Assembly (NCBI RefSeq): GCF_023715605.1
Contig: NZ_JAMBOL010000001.1
Location: 186,001-250,000 of the forward strand
DNA: 64,000 bases
Direction: 5' to 3'
Origin: Halalkalibacter oceani
Lineage (GTDB): Bacteria; Bacillota; Bacilli; Bacillales; Bacillaceae_D
Below, in pieces: positions 8,100 to 17,314 of the stretch. Each line of letters starts with the position of its first letter. Position 1 is the first letter of the stretch. The translations under genes were made by a program, and so were the position numbers. The notes beneath the pieces were generated by a model. It was given only the letters and a program-made list of their open reading frames with translations, had not been told where the DNA came from and made no database searches.

Positions 8100-8525
8100 T
8101 TATAAATAACTGGAAATCGCTTTCGCCAGCTCCTGCAGCTTTTCACCGTTGTACTGTGAGCTGTGGTCTTTCCAGACGGCGCCAAAGCCGTCACCCTGCC
8201 CGTAACGCGGAATTAAATGGACATGGTAATGAAAGACAGTTTGACCGGCATCTTCGCCATTATTATTAACCATATTCAGACCCTTTGGCTGAAATGCAGC
8301 TTTCAGTCCATTCGCGATTGTAGGAATAACAGAAAACAGCTGACTGGCTTGTTCAGATGGAAGTTCAAACAGATCGCGGTGATGATTTTTTGGAATGACG
8401 AGTGTGTGGCCCTCCGTTACCTGGCTAATATCAAGGAAGGCCAGTACATGCTCGTCTTCGTATATTTTTGCAGCTGGAATGTCGCCTTTCACAATTTTGC
8501 AGAAAATACAGTTTGCTTCAGACAT
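8100..8525 (-). CDS. hit: HIT family nucleotide hydrolase/transferase
   Basis: 141-residue histidine-triad protein with the signature HYHVHLIPRYGQGD near residue 100 and the N-terminal CIFCKIVKGDIPA motif. HinT-type enzymes hydrolyse nucleoside phosphoramidates. In B. subtilis hit stands beside ecsA and divergent from it; here the same arrangement holds except that a lipoprotein gene has come between. ATG preceded by AAAGGATGACGG. Confidence 0.93.
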   Translation of the reverse strand: MSEANCIFCKIVKGDIPAAKIYEDEHVLAFLDISQVTEGHTLVIPKNHHRDLFELPSEQASQLFSVIPTIANGLKAAFQPKGLNMVNNNGEDAGQTVFHYHVHLIPRYGQGDGFGAVWKDHSSQYNGEKLQELAKAISSYL

Positions 8526-8724
8526 CTTCCGTCATCCTTTCTAGAACATGTTTTTAACCACTATAACGAAGGTCGACAATTGTGGCAAGTTGAGAAATAA
8601 GAATCGTGCTTTTTTTGTAGGAAAAGACAAGGAAGCCCGGCCTTTTTTCACAATTTCGTCGTATTTGAGAAGTTTGGAAGAATGCTATAATGAAAGCATC
8701 GACGCATTGTCCGGAGGTGATGAG

Positions 8725-9210
8725 ATGAAGAAAGCCCGATTTGTGCTCGCGGCTGCCACGCTGTTCCTGTTCGGCGGCTGTCAAAGTACAGAAGAGAGCC
8801 ATAGCATACACACAAATGAACTTGGTGATGTGCGGGAAGCAACGGTTTCGCCCGATAGTATGCCTGAGTTTCTCACTCATTATGCAGAGCCGATTGGAGC
8901 TATTTATGCCCGGGTTCCGGACTATCAGAACGTGCTCGAACAGATGCCTTGCTACTGCGGATGCGGGGAATCTGCCGGTCATCGCAGCAGCTATGACTGC
9001 TTTATTTATGAGCATCAGGAGGATGGCGGACTCGTCTGGGATGATCACGGGGCGAGGTGCGGCGTTTGCCTGGAAATCGCTCATTTTTCAATGGAATTAT
9101 ATGATGGCGGAGCGTCTCTTAGCGAAATTCGGCAATTTGTCGATGAGCGTTACGAGGAAGGCTTTGCCAAGCCGACTCCTACGCCACAGCCTGAAGCGGC
9201 TGCCTCTTAA
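8725..9210 (+). CDS. PCYCGC-motif lipoprotein
   Basis: 161 residues. The signal peptide MKKARFVLAAATLFLFGGC ends in a lipobox, so it is a surface lipoprotein. The conserved core is PCYCGCGESAGHRSSYDCF with further Cys in RCGVCLEIA, the hallmark of the PCYCGC lipoprotein family, probably binding a metal or haem (function unproven). The frame is open 59 codons upstream, but the ATG at 8725 has GGAGGTGATGAG and starts the signal peptide. The neighbours hit and ecsA suggest no clear link; ccdA and haem genes lie within 15 kb. Confidence 0.85.
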   Translation: MKKARFVLAAATLFLFGGCQSTEESHSIHTNELGDVREATVSPDSMPEFLTHYAEPIGAIYARVPDYQNVLEQMPCYCGCGESAGHRSSYDCFIYEHQEDGGLVWDDHGARCGVCLEIAHFSMELYDGGASLSEIRQFVDERYEEGFAKPTPTPQPEAAAS

Positions 9211-9511
9211 TTGTGAATTCATGTAGAAGCTGATAAAAAAAACTCGATCAAAAGATACAGCGGGTCCGTTTTGCATAAAATAAGCAGAGATTCACTTTTT
9301 GGTCGTGCAAACTCGCTCGCTGTGTTAAGCCTCGGACAAAAGGAGAAAACGAGCCTTTTATCCGGGGCTCTCTTCTTTTCTTGGACAACTGAGCCTGAAA
9401 CAGGCTGTGACTAAAGCCATGGCTTCGTTCTGTAACCAGGCCGGGTTTTCGCTACGATAGTGGTCGCGGATGACAGTAATTTGATAAGATAAGCTTTGAA
9501 GGAGAGTGGTA
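9211..9511. other. Intergenic stretch before ecsA
   Basis: About 300 bases without a gene. It holds a terminator-like hairpin at 9329-9367 (GCCTCGGACAAAAGG with CCTTTTATCCGGGGC) that probably ends the lipoprotein transcript. I see no convincing promoter, only AT-rich sequence before ecsA. Confidence 0.5.
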
Positions 9512-10258
9512 ATGGTGGCAAACGGAATAAACATAGAAGGGTTAACGGGGGGGTATCACCAGCGGAAGCCCGTTCTCCACGACGTGACGTTTGACGTCAA
9601 TCATAAAGAAATCGTCGGGTTAATCGGCTTAAATGGTGCCGGAAAAAGTACAACGATTAAGCATATTCTTGGACTGCTTCAGCCGCAAAAGGGTGAGGTG
9701 AAAGTCGAGGACATCCGCTTTGAGGATGATGTCAATCAGTATCGCCGTTCCTACGCTTATATACCGGAGACCCCGATTTTATACGACGAACTCACGCTCT
9801 GGGAGCATCTTGAACTGACTGCGCTCGCTTATGGGCTCGATCAATCATTGTTTGCTGAGCGGGCCGAACGTCTGCTTGCTGAATTTAAAATGGAAAAAAT
9901 GAAGCATTGGTATCCGAGTCATTTTTCTAAAGGAATGCGGCAAAAGGTGATGATTATGAGCGCCTTTTTAATCGAGCCACCTGTTTATATCGTGGATGAG
10001 CCGATTGTCGGCCTGGATCCGCTCGGTATTCAATCGTTTCTTAATCTGCTCGTCGACATGCGGGAGCGCGGCGCCGCTGTCCTCATGTCGACTCATATTC
10101 TCGCGACGGCTGAGCGCTATTGTGACCGCTTCGTCATTTTGCATCATGGCCGGGTTGTCATGTCCGGAACGCTGGCGGAGATGAGGGCGCAGCTTGGGCT
10201 GCCACAGGCGACGCTTGATGATATTTATATTGAAATGACGAAGGAAGAAGCGCTATGA
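9512..10258 (+). CDS. ecsA: ABC transporter ATPase EcsA
   Basis: 248 residues (B. subtilis EcsA 247). Walker A GLNGAGKSTT, an atypical signature region SKGMRQK in place of LSGGQ, Walker B VYIVDEP and the switch His in MSTHIL. EcsAB is an ABC complex needed for secretion, competence, sporulation and regulated intramembrane proteolysis by RasP. The start is the ATG at 9512 with AAGGAG seven bases upstream, not the GTG at 9506. First gene of ecsABC. Confidence 0.94.
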   Translation: MVANGINIEGLTGGYHQRKPVLHDVTFDVNHKEIVGLIGLNGAGKSTTIKHILGLLQPQKGEVKVEDIRFEDDVNQYRRSYAYIPETPILYDELTLWEHLELTALAYGLDQSLFAERAERLLAEFKMEKMKHWYPSHFSKGMRQKVMIMSAFLIEPPVYIVDEPIVGLDPLGIQSFLNLLVDMRERGAAVLMSTHILATAERYCDRFVILHHGRVVMSGTLAEMRAQLGLPQATLDDIYIEMTKEEAL

Positions 10259-11463
10259 AGGATGGACTGACGATTTGGCGCGAACGTCTGCAAGCTTATT
10301 GGAACGAGGCGATTCGTTATTTGCGGCTGATCGGCAACAGCGGATTTCTTTTTACCGTTTACGTCTTGATTATTATTGGCAGTTATTATTACAGCGTCTT
10401 CATTGACTGGCTTCCGGCTTCTTTCCCGGTTATTTGGGTCTTTGTCGCCGTCTTTGCCCACTTCCTGACGAGGGGACAGATCCGTACCTTTGTCAAACCG
10501 GCCGATGTTGTTTTTCTCCTCCCTTATGAATCGCAGCTGGGGAGCTATTTTAAAGCGTCAAAGTGGTACTCATTTGCTTTGCAAAGCGGAGTAATCCTGC
10601 TCGTGCTGATTGTTTTCGCTCCGTTGTATCAGGCGAGACTGGATGAAGCCGGAAGTGTAGTTTTGATTTTTGGCTGGCTGCTTGCCGCCAAAGGCTGGAA
10701 TGTCCTGGCAAGCTGGGAGGAGCAGCGTTTCCAAAGCGAGGCAGACAGAAGAAGCCACTTTTTGCTGCGGGGACTGATTAATCTCGTCTTTACATACTTA
10801 CTGTTTGCCGGAGCGAATCGACTGTTTCTTCTAGCTATCCTGGTGCTAATGCTCGTGCTTTATTTGTTCTACTATCGCAAGCTGGCCGGACGGCTGTCGT
10901 TAAAATGGCCGCATTTAATTGAAGTCGAGGAAAGAATGCTGCTTTTCTTTTACCGGATTGCCAATGCTTTTACCGATGTCCCGCAGCTGCGCAATAAAGT
11001 GAAAGAAAGACGGGCTTTCAATTGGCTGATTGGCATATTGATGGATAGTAAGGCGTCGGTGTACCATTATTTATTCGTCCGCTCTTTTTTACGGGCGAAT
11101 GATTATGCTGGAATCTATCTCCGTCTTTTGCTTATAGGCGCAGGGGCTCTCATCGTTCTGCCAACCGGCTGGATTCAGATTCTCGTCCTTGTCCTGTTTA
11201 TGCATCTGATTACGAAACAGCTCTCAACCCTTTGGTATCATTATGATACAACGATGTGGGTCGATTTGTATCCGGTCGAGGACGGACTGAAAGAACAAGC
11301 GATTTCCCAGCTCGCTTTTCGCTTGTTAGCATGTATGACAGCATGCCTGACCGGACTTTTGCTGATCATTTCCACCGGGCCGCTTGCGCTGGCAGCCTTG
11401 GGCGTCGGCGCGCTTTACACGTATCTCGGCAGCCAGATGTTTATTCATCAGCGTAAAAAATAA
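10255..11463 (+). CDS. ecsB: ABC transporter membrane protein EcsB
   Basis: 402-residue polytopic membrane protein, partner of EcsA, with about nine hydrophobic segments from residue 27 on. The ATG overlaps the ecsA stop (ATGA), which indicates translational coupling. Length and gene order agree with B. subtilis EcsB (408 aa). Exported substrate unknown. Confidence 0.92.
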   Translation: MKDGLTIWRERLQAYWNEAIRYLRLIGNSGFLFTVYVLIIIGSYYYSVFIDWLPASFPVIWVFVAVFAHFLTRGQIRTFVKPADVVFLLPYESQLGSYFKASKWYSFALQSGVILLVLIVFAPLYQARLDEAGSVVLIFGWLLAAKGWNVLASWEEQRFQSEADRRSHFLLRGLINLVFTYLLFAGANRLFLLAILVLMLVLYLFYYRKLAGRLSLKWPHLIEVEERMLLFFYRIANAFTDVPQLRNKVKERRAFNWLIGILMDSKASVYHYLFVRSFLRANDYAGIYLRLLLIGAGALIVLPTGWIQILVLVLFMHLITKQLSTLWYHYDTTMWVDLYPVEDGLKEQAISQLAFRLLACMTACLTGLLLIISTGPLALAALGVGALYTYLGSQMFIHQRKK

Positions 11464-11504
11464 ACTGCTGCTCAGGAAAGTGAAAATGGAAGGAGCTGAC
11501 TGCG

Positions 11505-12245
11505 ATGTATGAAGATCAAGCACGCGAAGAGTACGACCGCTGGAAGCGTAAGCTGTTAAAACGGCCATCGATTGCCGGACGCTACACGAAGAGCCTGCAG
11601 GCGAAGATGAATCATCTCATTCCGGAAAAGGTGCATACGATTGTGACGACAAGCATTAAAAATATGGTTCATGCGACCTTGATCGGCTCGGAGTATACAG
11701 CTGCCAAGCAGCCGGAAGAGGGGCTAACGTTACGAGAGCGCGAGCAAATGATCGAGGAGCTGACAAAGAAATATCGGAAGACTGCCGCGCTTGAGGGAGC
11801 AGGTACCGGAGCAGGAGGACTGCTTCTTGGGGCGGCCGATTTTCCGCTGCTACTAAGCATTAAAATGAAATTTTTATTTGATGCTGCTTCTGCCTACGGC
11901 TACGATGTGAAAGACTACCGCGAGCGTTTATTTGTCCTTCTGCTGTTTCAGCTGGCATTCGCCCGGGAGGAGAAGCGGCCGGATCTTTTAAAACGTTTGG
12001 AAAACTGGGAGGAGGAGCGCCTTTCGCTTCCACGAAGGAAAGACTATCTCGACGCTGTTGATTGGAAGGAATTTCAGCTCGATTATCGCGATTTTATTGA
12101 CCTTGTCAAGATGCTGCAGCTGATTCCCGGCTTTGGCGCAGTCGTTGGCGCAGCGGCAAACTATCACTTTCTTGACCTTCTTAGCGAAACGGCGAAAAAC
12201 GGCTATCGAAGCCGCTGGTTTCACGGTGGAGACGAAGAGGGGTAA
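11505..12245 (+). CDS. ecsC: EcsC family protein
   Basis: 246 residues, homologous to the third gene of the B. subtilis ecs operon. The central Gly/Ala-rich hydrophobic segment (EGAGTGAGGLLLGAADFPLL) and the repeated short hydrophobic stretch GFGAVVGAAANYHFL are family features. Function unknown and, in B. subtilis, not needed for the Ecs phenotype. AAGGAG before the ATG; it follows ecsB by 41 bases. Confidence 0.9.
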   Translation: MYEDQAREEYDRWKRKLLKRPSIAGRYTKSLQAKMNHLIPEKVHTIVTTSIKNMVHATLIGSEYTAAKQPEEGLTLREREQMIEELTKKYRKTAALEGAGTGAGGLLLGAADFPLLLSIKMKFLFDAASAYGYDVKDYRERLFVLLLFQLAFAREEKRPDLLKRLENWEEERLSLPRRKDYLDAVDWKEFQLDYRDFIDLVKMLQLIPGFGAVVGAAANYHFLDLLSETAKNGYRSRWFHGGDEEG

Positions 12246-12275
12246 GAGTGGTTTCGACAATAATGGAAAAGAATA

Positions 12276-12321
12276 AGGGGCTGGTCAAAAGGTTGTGTTT
12301 TTACCTCTTGATCAGCCCCTT
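12276..12321. terminator. Bidirectional terminator between ecsC and ccdA
   Basis: AAGGGGCTG.TCAAAAGGT paired with ACCTCTTGATCAGCCCCTT, between converging genes. It belongs to the CAAAAGG-core family. Confidence 0.8.
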
Positions 12322-12342
12322 GCTGTGGATTTGTCCCGATAA

Positions 12343-13059
12343 TTAAAAATACCCCGGAACGAAGCGGGCGAGATAAGCGGAAATGACGCTGAACTGGCCG
12401 GTGAACAGCAGAATGCCCAGCACGATCATAATCCCTCCGCTCACTTTTTGAATCGTCGGCAACCATTTATTGAGTCTCCGCATCTTATTAAGCGAGCGTG
12501 ACCAGAGCAAGGCGACGGCAAGAAATGGCACGCCGAGTCCCATCGAATAAATGAAGAGCATCGAGATTCCCGACCACATCGTTTCAGCGTTTCCGGCAAG
12601 AAGAAGAATCGACGTCAGAACAAGGCCGATACATGGCGACCAGCCAGTCCCGAAAAGAAAGCCGAGCAGAACGGAATTGGCAAAGCTCGTCGTCTTTCTT
12701 GGTTTCGCGTTAAAACGCTTTTCACTCATCAGCATCCGAATGGAAATAATGCCCATCATTTGCAGGCCGAAAACGGCGATGATAATCCCACCGATCTGCT
12801 CCAGCAGCTGCCGGTTGCTCCAAAATGCTTGGCCGATAAAAGTCGAGGAAGCCCCGAGCAATAAGAAAATTGACGTAAAACCGATAATAAAGCCGACGCT
12901 GCGCGAAAGAATCAGCTTCCGGCTTGCGGCCACCTGATTATCGGCAATCGAAGTTCCGGTCAATTGGGCCAGATAGGCGGGAACTAATGGAAAAATACAG
13001 GGCGATAAAAACGAAACAATACCGGCGAAGAAGGCAAGCCATATCGTTACTTCAGCCAA
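12343..13059 (-). CDS. CcdA/DsbD-type thiol-redox membrane protein
   Basis: 238 residues and six to seven transmembrane segments. CcdA proteins pass electrons from cytoplasmic thioredoxin across the membrane for cytochrome c maturation or spore development. The redox Cys pair is visible: SPCIFPLVPAYL near the N-terminus and GWSPCIGLVL near the middle. The TTG at 13059 with GGAGGTGTCACC is preferred; an in-frame ATG at 13089 has no ribosome binding site. A stand-alone gene here, so its partner thiol protein is not visible. Confidence 0.82.
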   Translation of the reverse strand: MAEVTIWLAFFAGIVSFLSPCIFPLVPAYLAQLTGTSIADNQVAASRKLILSRSVGFIIGFTSIFLLLGASSTFIGQAFWSNRQLLEQIGGIIIAVFGLQMMGIISIRMLMSEKRFNAKPRKTTSFANSVLLGFLFGTGWSPCIGLVLTSILLLAGNAETMWSGISMLFIYSMGLGVPFLAVALLWSRSLNKMRRLNKWLPTIQKVSGGIMIVLGILLFTGQFSVISAYLARFVPGYF

Positions 13060-13234
13060 GGTGACACCTCCAAACAAATCTGAAATCATCGGACAATACT
13101 ACAATCTATTCAAACAAACTGAATATGTATGAATCCAATTTTAAAGCTGGTTCTATTATAACGAAATCTTTGCGCCTGCAAAAGCAAGGAGGCTCAACGT
13201 TCACGGAAAGGACATAAGGCTGAGAGAAAGATCA

Positions 13235-13244
13235 GTCTGGAGAC
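13235..13244. promoter_or_regulatory. Candidate LiaR operator dyad
   Basis: GTCT-GG-AGAC dyad about 90 bases before liaI, in the 270-base gap between ccdA and liaI. LiaR controls its operon from a dyad upstream of liaI in B. subtilis. I cannot match this to a known consensus, so it is only a candidate. A clear -10/-35 pair is not evident. Confidence 0.25.
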
Positions 13245-13329
13245 GGAGAGAAAAACCGGCTCCAGAGCGGCGTAAATGATCGCGTTTCCTCCTAAACTGA
13301 AGATAGTTCAATTAAAGGAGGGAAACATA

Positions 13330-13728
13330 ATGAAGCATCCAGGCAAACTATTTGGTGGAATTCTGCTCATGCTGATCGGAGCGAGTATTTTGTTTAGCAT
13401 GATCGGCATCCATATTGGCGGAATTATCGGCCTTGCGATTGGCGCATGGCTCCTTTACTGGGGATATGCGAAGTGGCAGGAGCAGGGGAAATGGTCTTTT
13501 TCGAGCGTTCTTCTGCTAATTGTCGGCGCGCTGATCGCCCTTGGAGGAATCGGCGGCGTGATATCGCTCGCCATCGGAGTAGTGCTCGTTTATTTCGGGT
13601 ACCGGCTTCTGAAGCCGAAGGATCAAGCTGGTGAAGAGTTAGAGGAAGAAGAAGACTTAGCGCCGGTGAAAACAACATATGATGTGATTGACAAGGAATT
13701 TGAAAAATTATTAAACGAGCATAAATAA
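13330..13728 (+). CDS. liaI: LiaI-type small membrane protein
   Basis: 132 residues. Two to four short hydrophobic segments with Gly-rich IGGIIGLAIGAWLLYWGYAKW and its repeat LGGIGGVISLAIGVVLVYFG, then an acidic tail. LiaI anchors LiaH at the membrane under envelope stress. The ATG at 13330 has AAAGGAGGG; the frame extends upstream without another site. First gene of liaIHGFSR. Confidence 0.88.
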   Translation: MKHPGKLFGGILLMLIGASILFSMIGIHIGGIIGLAIGAWLLYWGYAKWQEQGKWSFSSVLLLIVGALIALGGIGGVISLAIGVVLVYFGYRLLKPKDQAGEELEEEEDLAPVKTTYDVIDKEFEKLLNEHK

Positions 13729-13751
13729 ACCAATTTTGGAGGGTGATCAAT

Positions 13752-14396
13752 ATGGTAATGGAGAGATTGAACCGGTTTTGTAAAGCATATCTTCACGAAG
13801 GATTGGAAAAGCTGGAAGACCCGGTTGTCATGGTGAAGCAATATATGCGCGACATGAAGGCTGATATTGGGAAGCAGCAGGCGACAATTGAAAAGCATCT
13901 CCGCCTTGATGAAACGCTAAAAAGAAACTGGCAAACAGCGAAGGAGCTGGTTGAACGCCGCGAGCAGCAGGCGCGTCTGGCGGTGGAAAAGGAAAACGAT
14001 GAGCTGGCGAAAATGGCGCTTAGAAGCAAGAAGGAAGCCTGGGAGCAGATGAATCGCTTCGCAGCCTTGCGGGAAAAGAATGAGCTGCAAATTGAGGCGC
14101 AGAAACAAACGCTCGCCGAGCTTGAGCAGAAGTACAACCAGCTGCGCGACCGCAAGCTTGAGCTTGTGCTGCGCGTGCAAGCTGTAAAAGCGAGCGAACA
14201 AATAAAAGATACGAAGCGGAAATACCGCCAGCAGGAAAGCATCATTGAAAATGAATTTGAGAGAATGGAAGATAAAGTGACTGATCTCGAATGGAAAAGC
14301 GGCGGCAGATCGGCTGTCGTGAGCGATCTTCCTGCTGTGGATGATGAAGAGCTTCAAGCTGAACTGGAGCAGCTGAAACAGAAGGCAAATCAATGA
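13752..14396 (+). CDS. liaH: Phage-shock protein A homologue LiaH
   Basis: 214 residues, almost wholly coiled coil, with the PspA/IM30 N-terminus (RLNRFCKAYLHEGLEKLEDP then VVMVKQYMRDMKADI). LiaH forms large oligomers that protect the membrane after cell-wall antibiotics. The ATG at 13752 lies nine bases after GGAGG; the GTG at 13743 overlaps that site. It follows liaI by 23 bases, and an inverted repeat lies after the stop. Confidence 0.94.
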   Translation: MVMERLNRFCKAYLHEGLEKLEDPVVMVKQYMRDMKADIGKQQATIEKHLRLDETLKRNWQTAKELVERREQQARLAVEKENDELAKMALRSKKEAWEQMNRFAALREKNELQIEAQKQTLAELEQKYNQLRDRKLELVLRVQAVKASEQIKDTKRKYRQQESIIENEFERMEDKVTDLEWKSGGRSAVVSDLPAVDDEELQAELEQLKQKANQ

Positions 14397-14419
14397 ACAG
14401 AGCATTGGGAGCTTGTTCT

Positions 14420-14457
14420 GCGCTCTGCCTCACGATAAGATAAGTAGGACAGAGCGC
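14420..14457 (+). other. Hairpin between liaH and liaG
   Basis: Perfect 8-bp inverted repeat GCGCTCTG / CAGAGCGC with a 22-base loop and no T-run. In B. subtilis the liaIH message is much more abundant than the full operon message. A partial terminator or RNA-stabilising stem here would explain the same effect; that is inference. Confidence 0.5.
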
Positions 14458-14532
14458 GGTCGGACGTTGGAGGCGAAGCATGCTGCCGCTTCGCTTCCAG
14501 TCAATCCCCAGGCAAGCTGAAGGGAGAGAGCA

Positions 14533-15393
14533 ATGAAAAAACTAGCTGGGTTCGCCCTGATTATTACGGGTATCGTCATTTTAATCGCTTCGCTGCCGGC
14601 TGTATTACCTTCCACCTCAGAGGCAGTAGGAGAACAGGGGCAGTTTGATTTGACGCAGGTTGAGGATTTAATTTTGACAAGCACCGCCGTTGATTGGGAA
14701 ATCGAGACATATTCAGGCACGGAGCTGCTTGTCCGCCTCGAGAATCAGAATCGAAGCGTGCAGCTTCAGTCTGCCGAACTACAGTCAAGACTTGAGGTTA
14801 AAGTAGAAGAGGAGCGTTTTCGTTTCTTATCCTTTTCCTTCATGAAAGAGCCGACGAAAGCAGTTGTCCAAATTCCGGCATCCTATCAGGATAAACTGAA
14901 CATAAAATCAGTGTCGGGCGATTTGAATATGAATGGGGAACAGGTGCTGACGAGCCTTGACGTTCGCACGGTTTCAGGAGATGTTGTGGTAGGCCCGGTG
15001 ACTGCGCCTGATGTCAGTGTGGCGACAACGTCCGGTGATATCGAGATTAACGGGTTGGATGGGGCAAGCACAACCTTGAACAGCACGTCCGGCGATATTG
15101 AAGTAAGCCGCTTACATGGGGCGATAAATGCCAAAACCGTTTCAGGTGATATTGAAGTCGACTATGTCGCTGAAAATCAAGCCGCTGAACTTAAGACGAC
15201 CTCCGGTGATGTCGAAGTATGGTTGCCGGACGGTAACGCCGAGATCGAAGCGAAGACGACGTCCGGCGATATTCAGATCAATGCCGAACTGCTTGATTCA
15301 TCTCTTCAATCAAAAGCGATTTCTGGTAAAATAGGCAAGGGAGAGCATCCGTTTTTTATTTCAACTACATCAGGTGATATTGATCTTCATTAA
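14533..15393 (+). CDS. liaG: LiaG, DUF4097 beta-repeat membrane-anchored protein
   Basis: 286 residues. One N-terminal transmembrane segment (about 5-25), then a right-handed beta-helix-like domain with at least eight copies of the motif S-G-D-[IV]-x-[VI] (for example KTVSGDIEVDY, KTTSGDVEVW, TTSGDIQIN) from about residue 125 to the end. Found in lia operons of Bacillus, role unclear. Good GAAGGGAGAG site. Confidence 0.88.
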   Translation: MKKLAGFALIITGIVILIASLPAVLPSTSEAVGEQGQFDLTQVEDLILTSTAVDWEIETYSGTELLVRLENQNRSVQLQSAELQSRLEVKVEEERFRFLSFSFMKEPTKAVVQIPASYQDKLNIKSVSGDLNMNGEQVLTSLDVRTVSGDVVVGPVTAPDVSVATTSGDIEINGLDGASTTLNSTSGDIEVSRLHGAINAKTVSGDIEVDYVAENQAAELKTTSGDVEVWLPDGNAEIEAKTTSGDIQINAELLDSSLQSKAISGKIGKGEHPFFISTTSGDIDLH

Positions 15394-15419
15394 ACCGTAA
15401 CAGGGAAAGGAGCGGAAGC

Positions 15420-16241
15420 ATGAAAAAACAAACCTTATTCGGGTTGGTCATCGTCATCATTGGGTTAAATCTTTTATTTCATGCGCTGCGCATTTCAACG
15501 GCTTCTTTTGTTGCACCGCTCATTTTCTTTGTCCTCGGGATGTTTTTTTACCAGAGAAAGCATACGTTTTTAAGCGTGATTTTTTTCATCATCAGCGTCA
15601 GTATTTTGTTTGATCTCGTGCTTGGCATGAACTTCATGGGGCTGCTTGTTGCAGCCGTGATTTTATATTACGGGGTCAAGCTTGTGAAATCACCAAGCTA
15701 CAAAAAGAAAGAAAAAAGAGAAAAGAAGAAGCGCCGAAAGAGGGAGCAGGAACCAGAACAGCAGGAGCCGGCTGGCTTTCGTGAAAGAAGGGAACCGGCT
15801 GCTGTGCGGGAAGAAAAACAGAGTCCGGCCCCGCTTGCGTCTCAGGAGAAAGCCGGCAAAGAATATTTCACCGCGACCGTGCGCCGCAGCTGGATCGGTG
15901 ACATTCATTATCGAGGGGAAGCATTTGAATTAAGTGATTTGACCATCTGGAACGGAATTGGCGATGTACGGATCGATTTGTCGCGGGCGATTATTCCGGA
16001 AGGGGAAACAGTGATCATCGTTCAGGGCGGCATTTGCCAGGTTGACTTTTATGTACCGAATGATCTTGCTACGAGTATCCAGGCATCGTCCCTCCTCGGT
16101 TCCGTTTCTTTATTTCATGAAAAGCACGAGGGGCTTAATTCCCAGCTTGCGATTGCGACGAAAGGGTATAAAAGCGCCCCGCGGCGGGTGAAGCTTGTGC
16201 TGTCCACCGTGATTGGAGAAGTGAAGGTGAGGGACATATGA
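15420..16241 (+). CDS. liaF: LiaF, inhibitor of the LiaS kinase
   Basis: 273 residues. Four N-terminal hydrophobic segments (about 5-95), a long basic then acidic linker (KKKEKREKKKRRKREQEPEQ), and a C-terminal globular domain from about 155 (RRSWIGDIHYRGEAFELSDL). LiaF keeps the Lia system off without stress. The stop overlaps the liaS ATG (ATGA), so the two are coupled, matching their antagonism. Confidence 0.9.
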   Translation: MKKQTLFGLVIVIIGLNLLFHALRISTASFVAPLIFFVLGMFFYQRKHTFLSVIFFIISVSILFDLVLGMNFMGLLVAAVILYYGVKLVKSPSYKKKEKREKKKRRKREQEPEQQEPAGFRERREPAAVREEKQSPAPLASQEKAGKEYFTATVRRSWIGDIHYRGEAFELSDLTIWNGIGDVRIDLSRAIIPEGETVIIVQGGICQVDFYVPNDLATSIQASSLLGSVSLFHEKHEGLNSQLAIATKGYKSAPRRVKLVLSTVIGEVKVRDI

Positions 16242-17314
16242 GGAAGCGACTGGCCTTATTGCAATGGCAGTTTATTCGTCATAGCGTGATCGTTACTTCG
16301 CTGATCTCCTTCTTTTTTCTGTTTTTTATTACATATGAGGATCAACGCGGTCTGTTGCTTGTGTTTGACCGCCAGCTGGCCGGCTTTCCGATCATCGTCT
16401 GGATGCTTCTGCTGATCATTACGACCGGAATGATCAGCGGCTATTTGCAGGCTGCTCCGCTGCGGCGCCGGATTGATCAGCTCGTGCATGGAGCAACGCG
16501 CTATGAGCGCGGAACCTTCTCTCATCGGGTCGAGGTCGAGGGGGAAGACGAGATTGCGGAACTGGCGGCGAGAATGAATGGGATGGCTGCTCATATTGAA
16601 GAGCAGGTCGCCTCCTTACAGCGCCTCTCCGCAGAGCGTGTGCAGCTGCAGGAATCGGTGAAAAAAGCCGCCGTCACTGAGGAGCGCCAGCGTCTGGCCC
16701 GCGACTTGCATGACGCCGTGAGCCAGCAGCTGTTTGCGATTTCGATGATGACGGCCGCCATTAAAGAGAGCCTGAGTGCCGATGAGGCGGCCGCCCAGCA
16801 AATCGCCTTAGTTGAAAAAATGGCCAACACCGCCCAGGCTGAAATGCGCGCCCTCCTGCTTCACCTGCGCCCCGCGCATCTTGAAGGGAAAAGCTTGCAT
16901 GAAGGAGTGGAAGCGCTGCTTGCCGAGCTTGAGCAAAAATATAAAATCAAGGTGCGGATGGTGATGGATGAGGATGTGCATATGCCGAAGGGGATCGAGG
17001 ATCAACTGTTCCGGATGGTCCAGGAAGCGATCTCCAATGTGCTGCGCCATGCGAAGGCAAGTCGGCTTGACATGCAAATCAGACAGTCGGCGCGTGAGCT
17101 GAAGGTGAAATTAATTGATGATGGGGTCGGCTTTGATCCGAAAACGGTTCAGCAAGGCTCCTACGGTTTGCATACGATGAGGGAAAGAATGAATGAAATT
17201 GGCGGTACGCTTCACATTGTCTCGGTACCAGGAAAGGGCACGCAGGTGGAAGCCAACATTCCGGTTACATGGAAGGAGGGGGTAGACAATGATTCGGGTT
17301 CTGTTAGTGGATGA
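16238..17314 (+). CDS. liaS: Sensor histidine kinase LiaS
   Basis: 358 residues. Two transmembrane segments (about 16-35 and 48-68) with a very short outer loop (intramembrane-sensing type), HAMP about 70-125, and a HisKA_3 domain with the phospho-His in RLARDLHDAVSQQLFAISMM. The HATPase N box is EAISNVLRHAKAS and the G box is GSYGLHTMRERM. Kinase of LiaSR, sensing lipid-II-cycle disruption. Overlaps liaR by 26 bases. Confidence 0.95.
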   Translation: MRKRLALLQWQFIRHSVIVTSLISFFFLFFITYEDQRGLLLVFDRQLAGFPIIVWMLLLIITTGMISGYLQAAPLRRRIDQLVHGATRYERGTFSHRVEVEGEDEIAELAARMNGMAAHIEEQVASLQRLSAERVQLQESVKKAAVTEERQRLARDLHDAVSQQLFAISMMTAAIKESLSADEAAAQQIALVEKMANTAQAEMRALLLHLRPAHLEGKSLHEGVEALLAELEQKYKIKVRMVMDEDVHMPKGIEDQLFRMVQEAISNVLRHAKASRLDMQIRQSARELKVKLIDDGVGFDPKTVQQGSYGLHTMRERMNEIGGTLHIVSVPGKGTQVEANIPVTWKEGVDNDSGSVSG

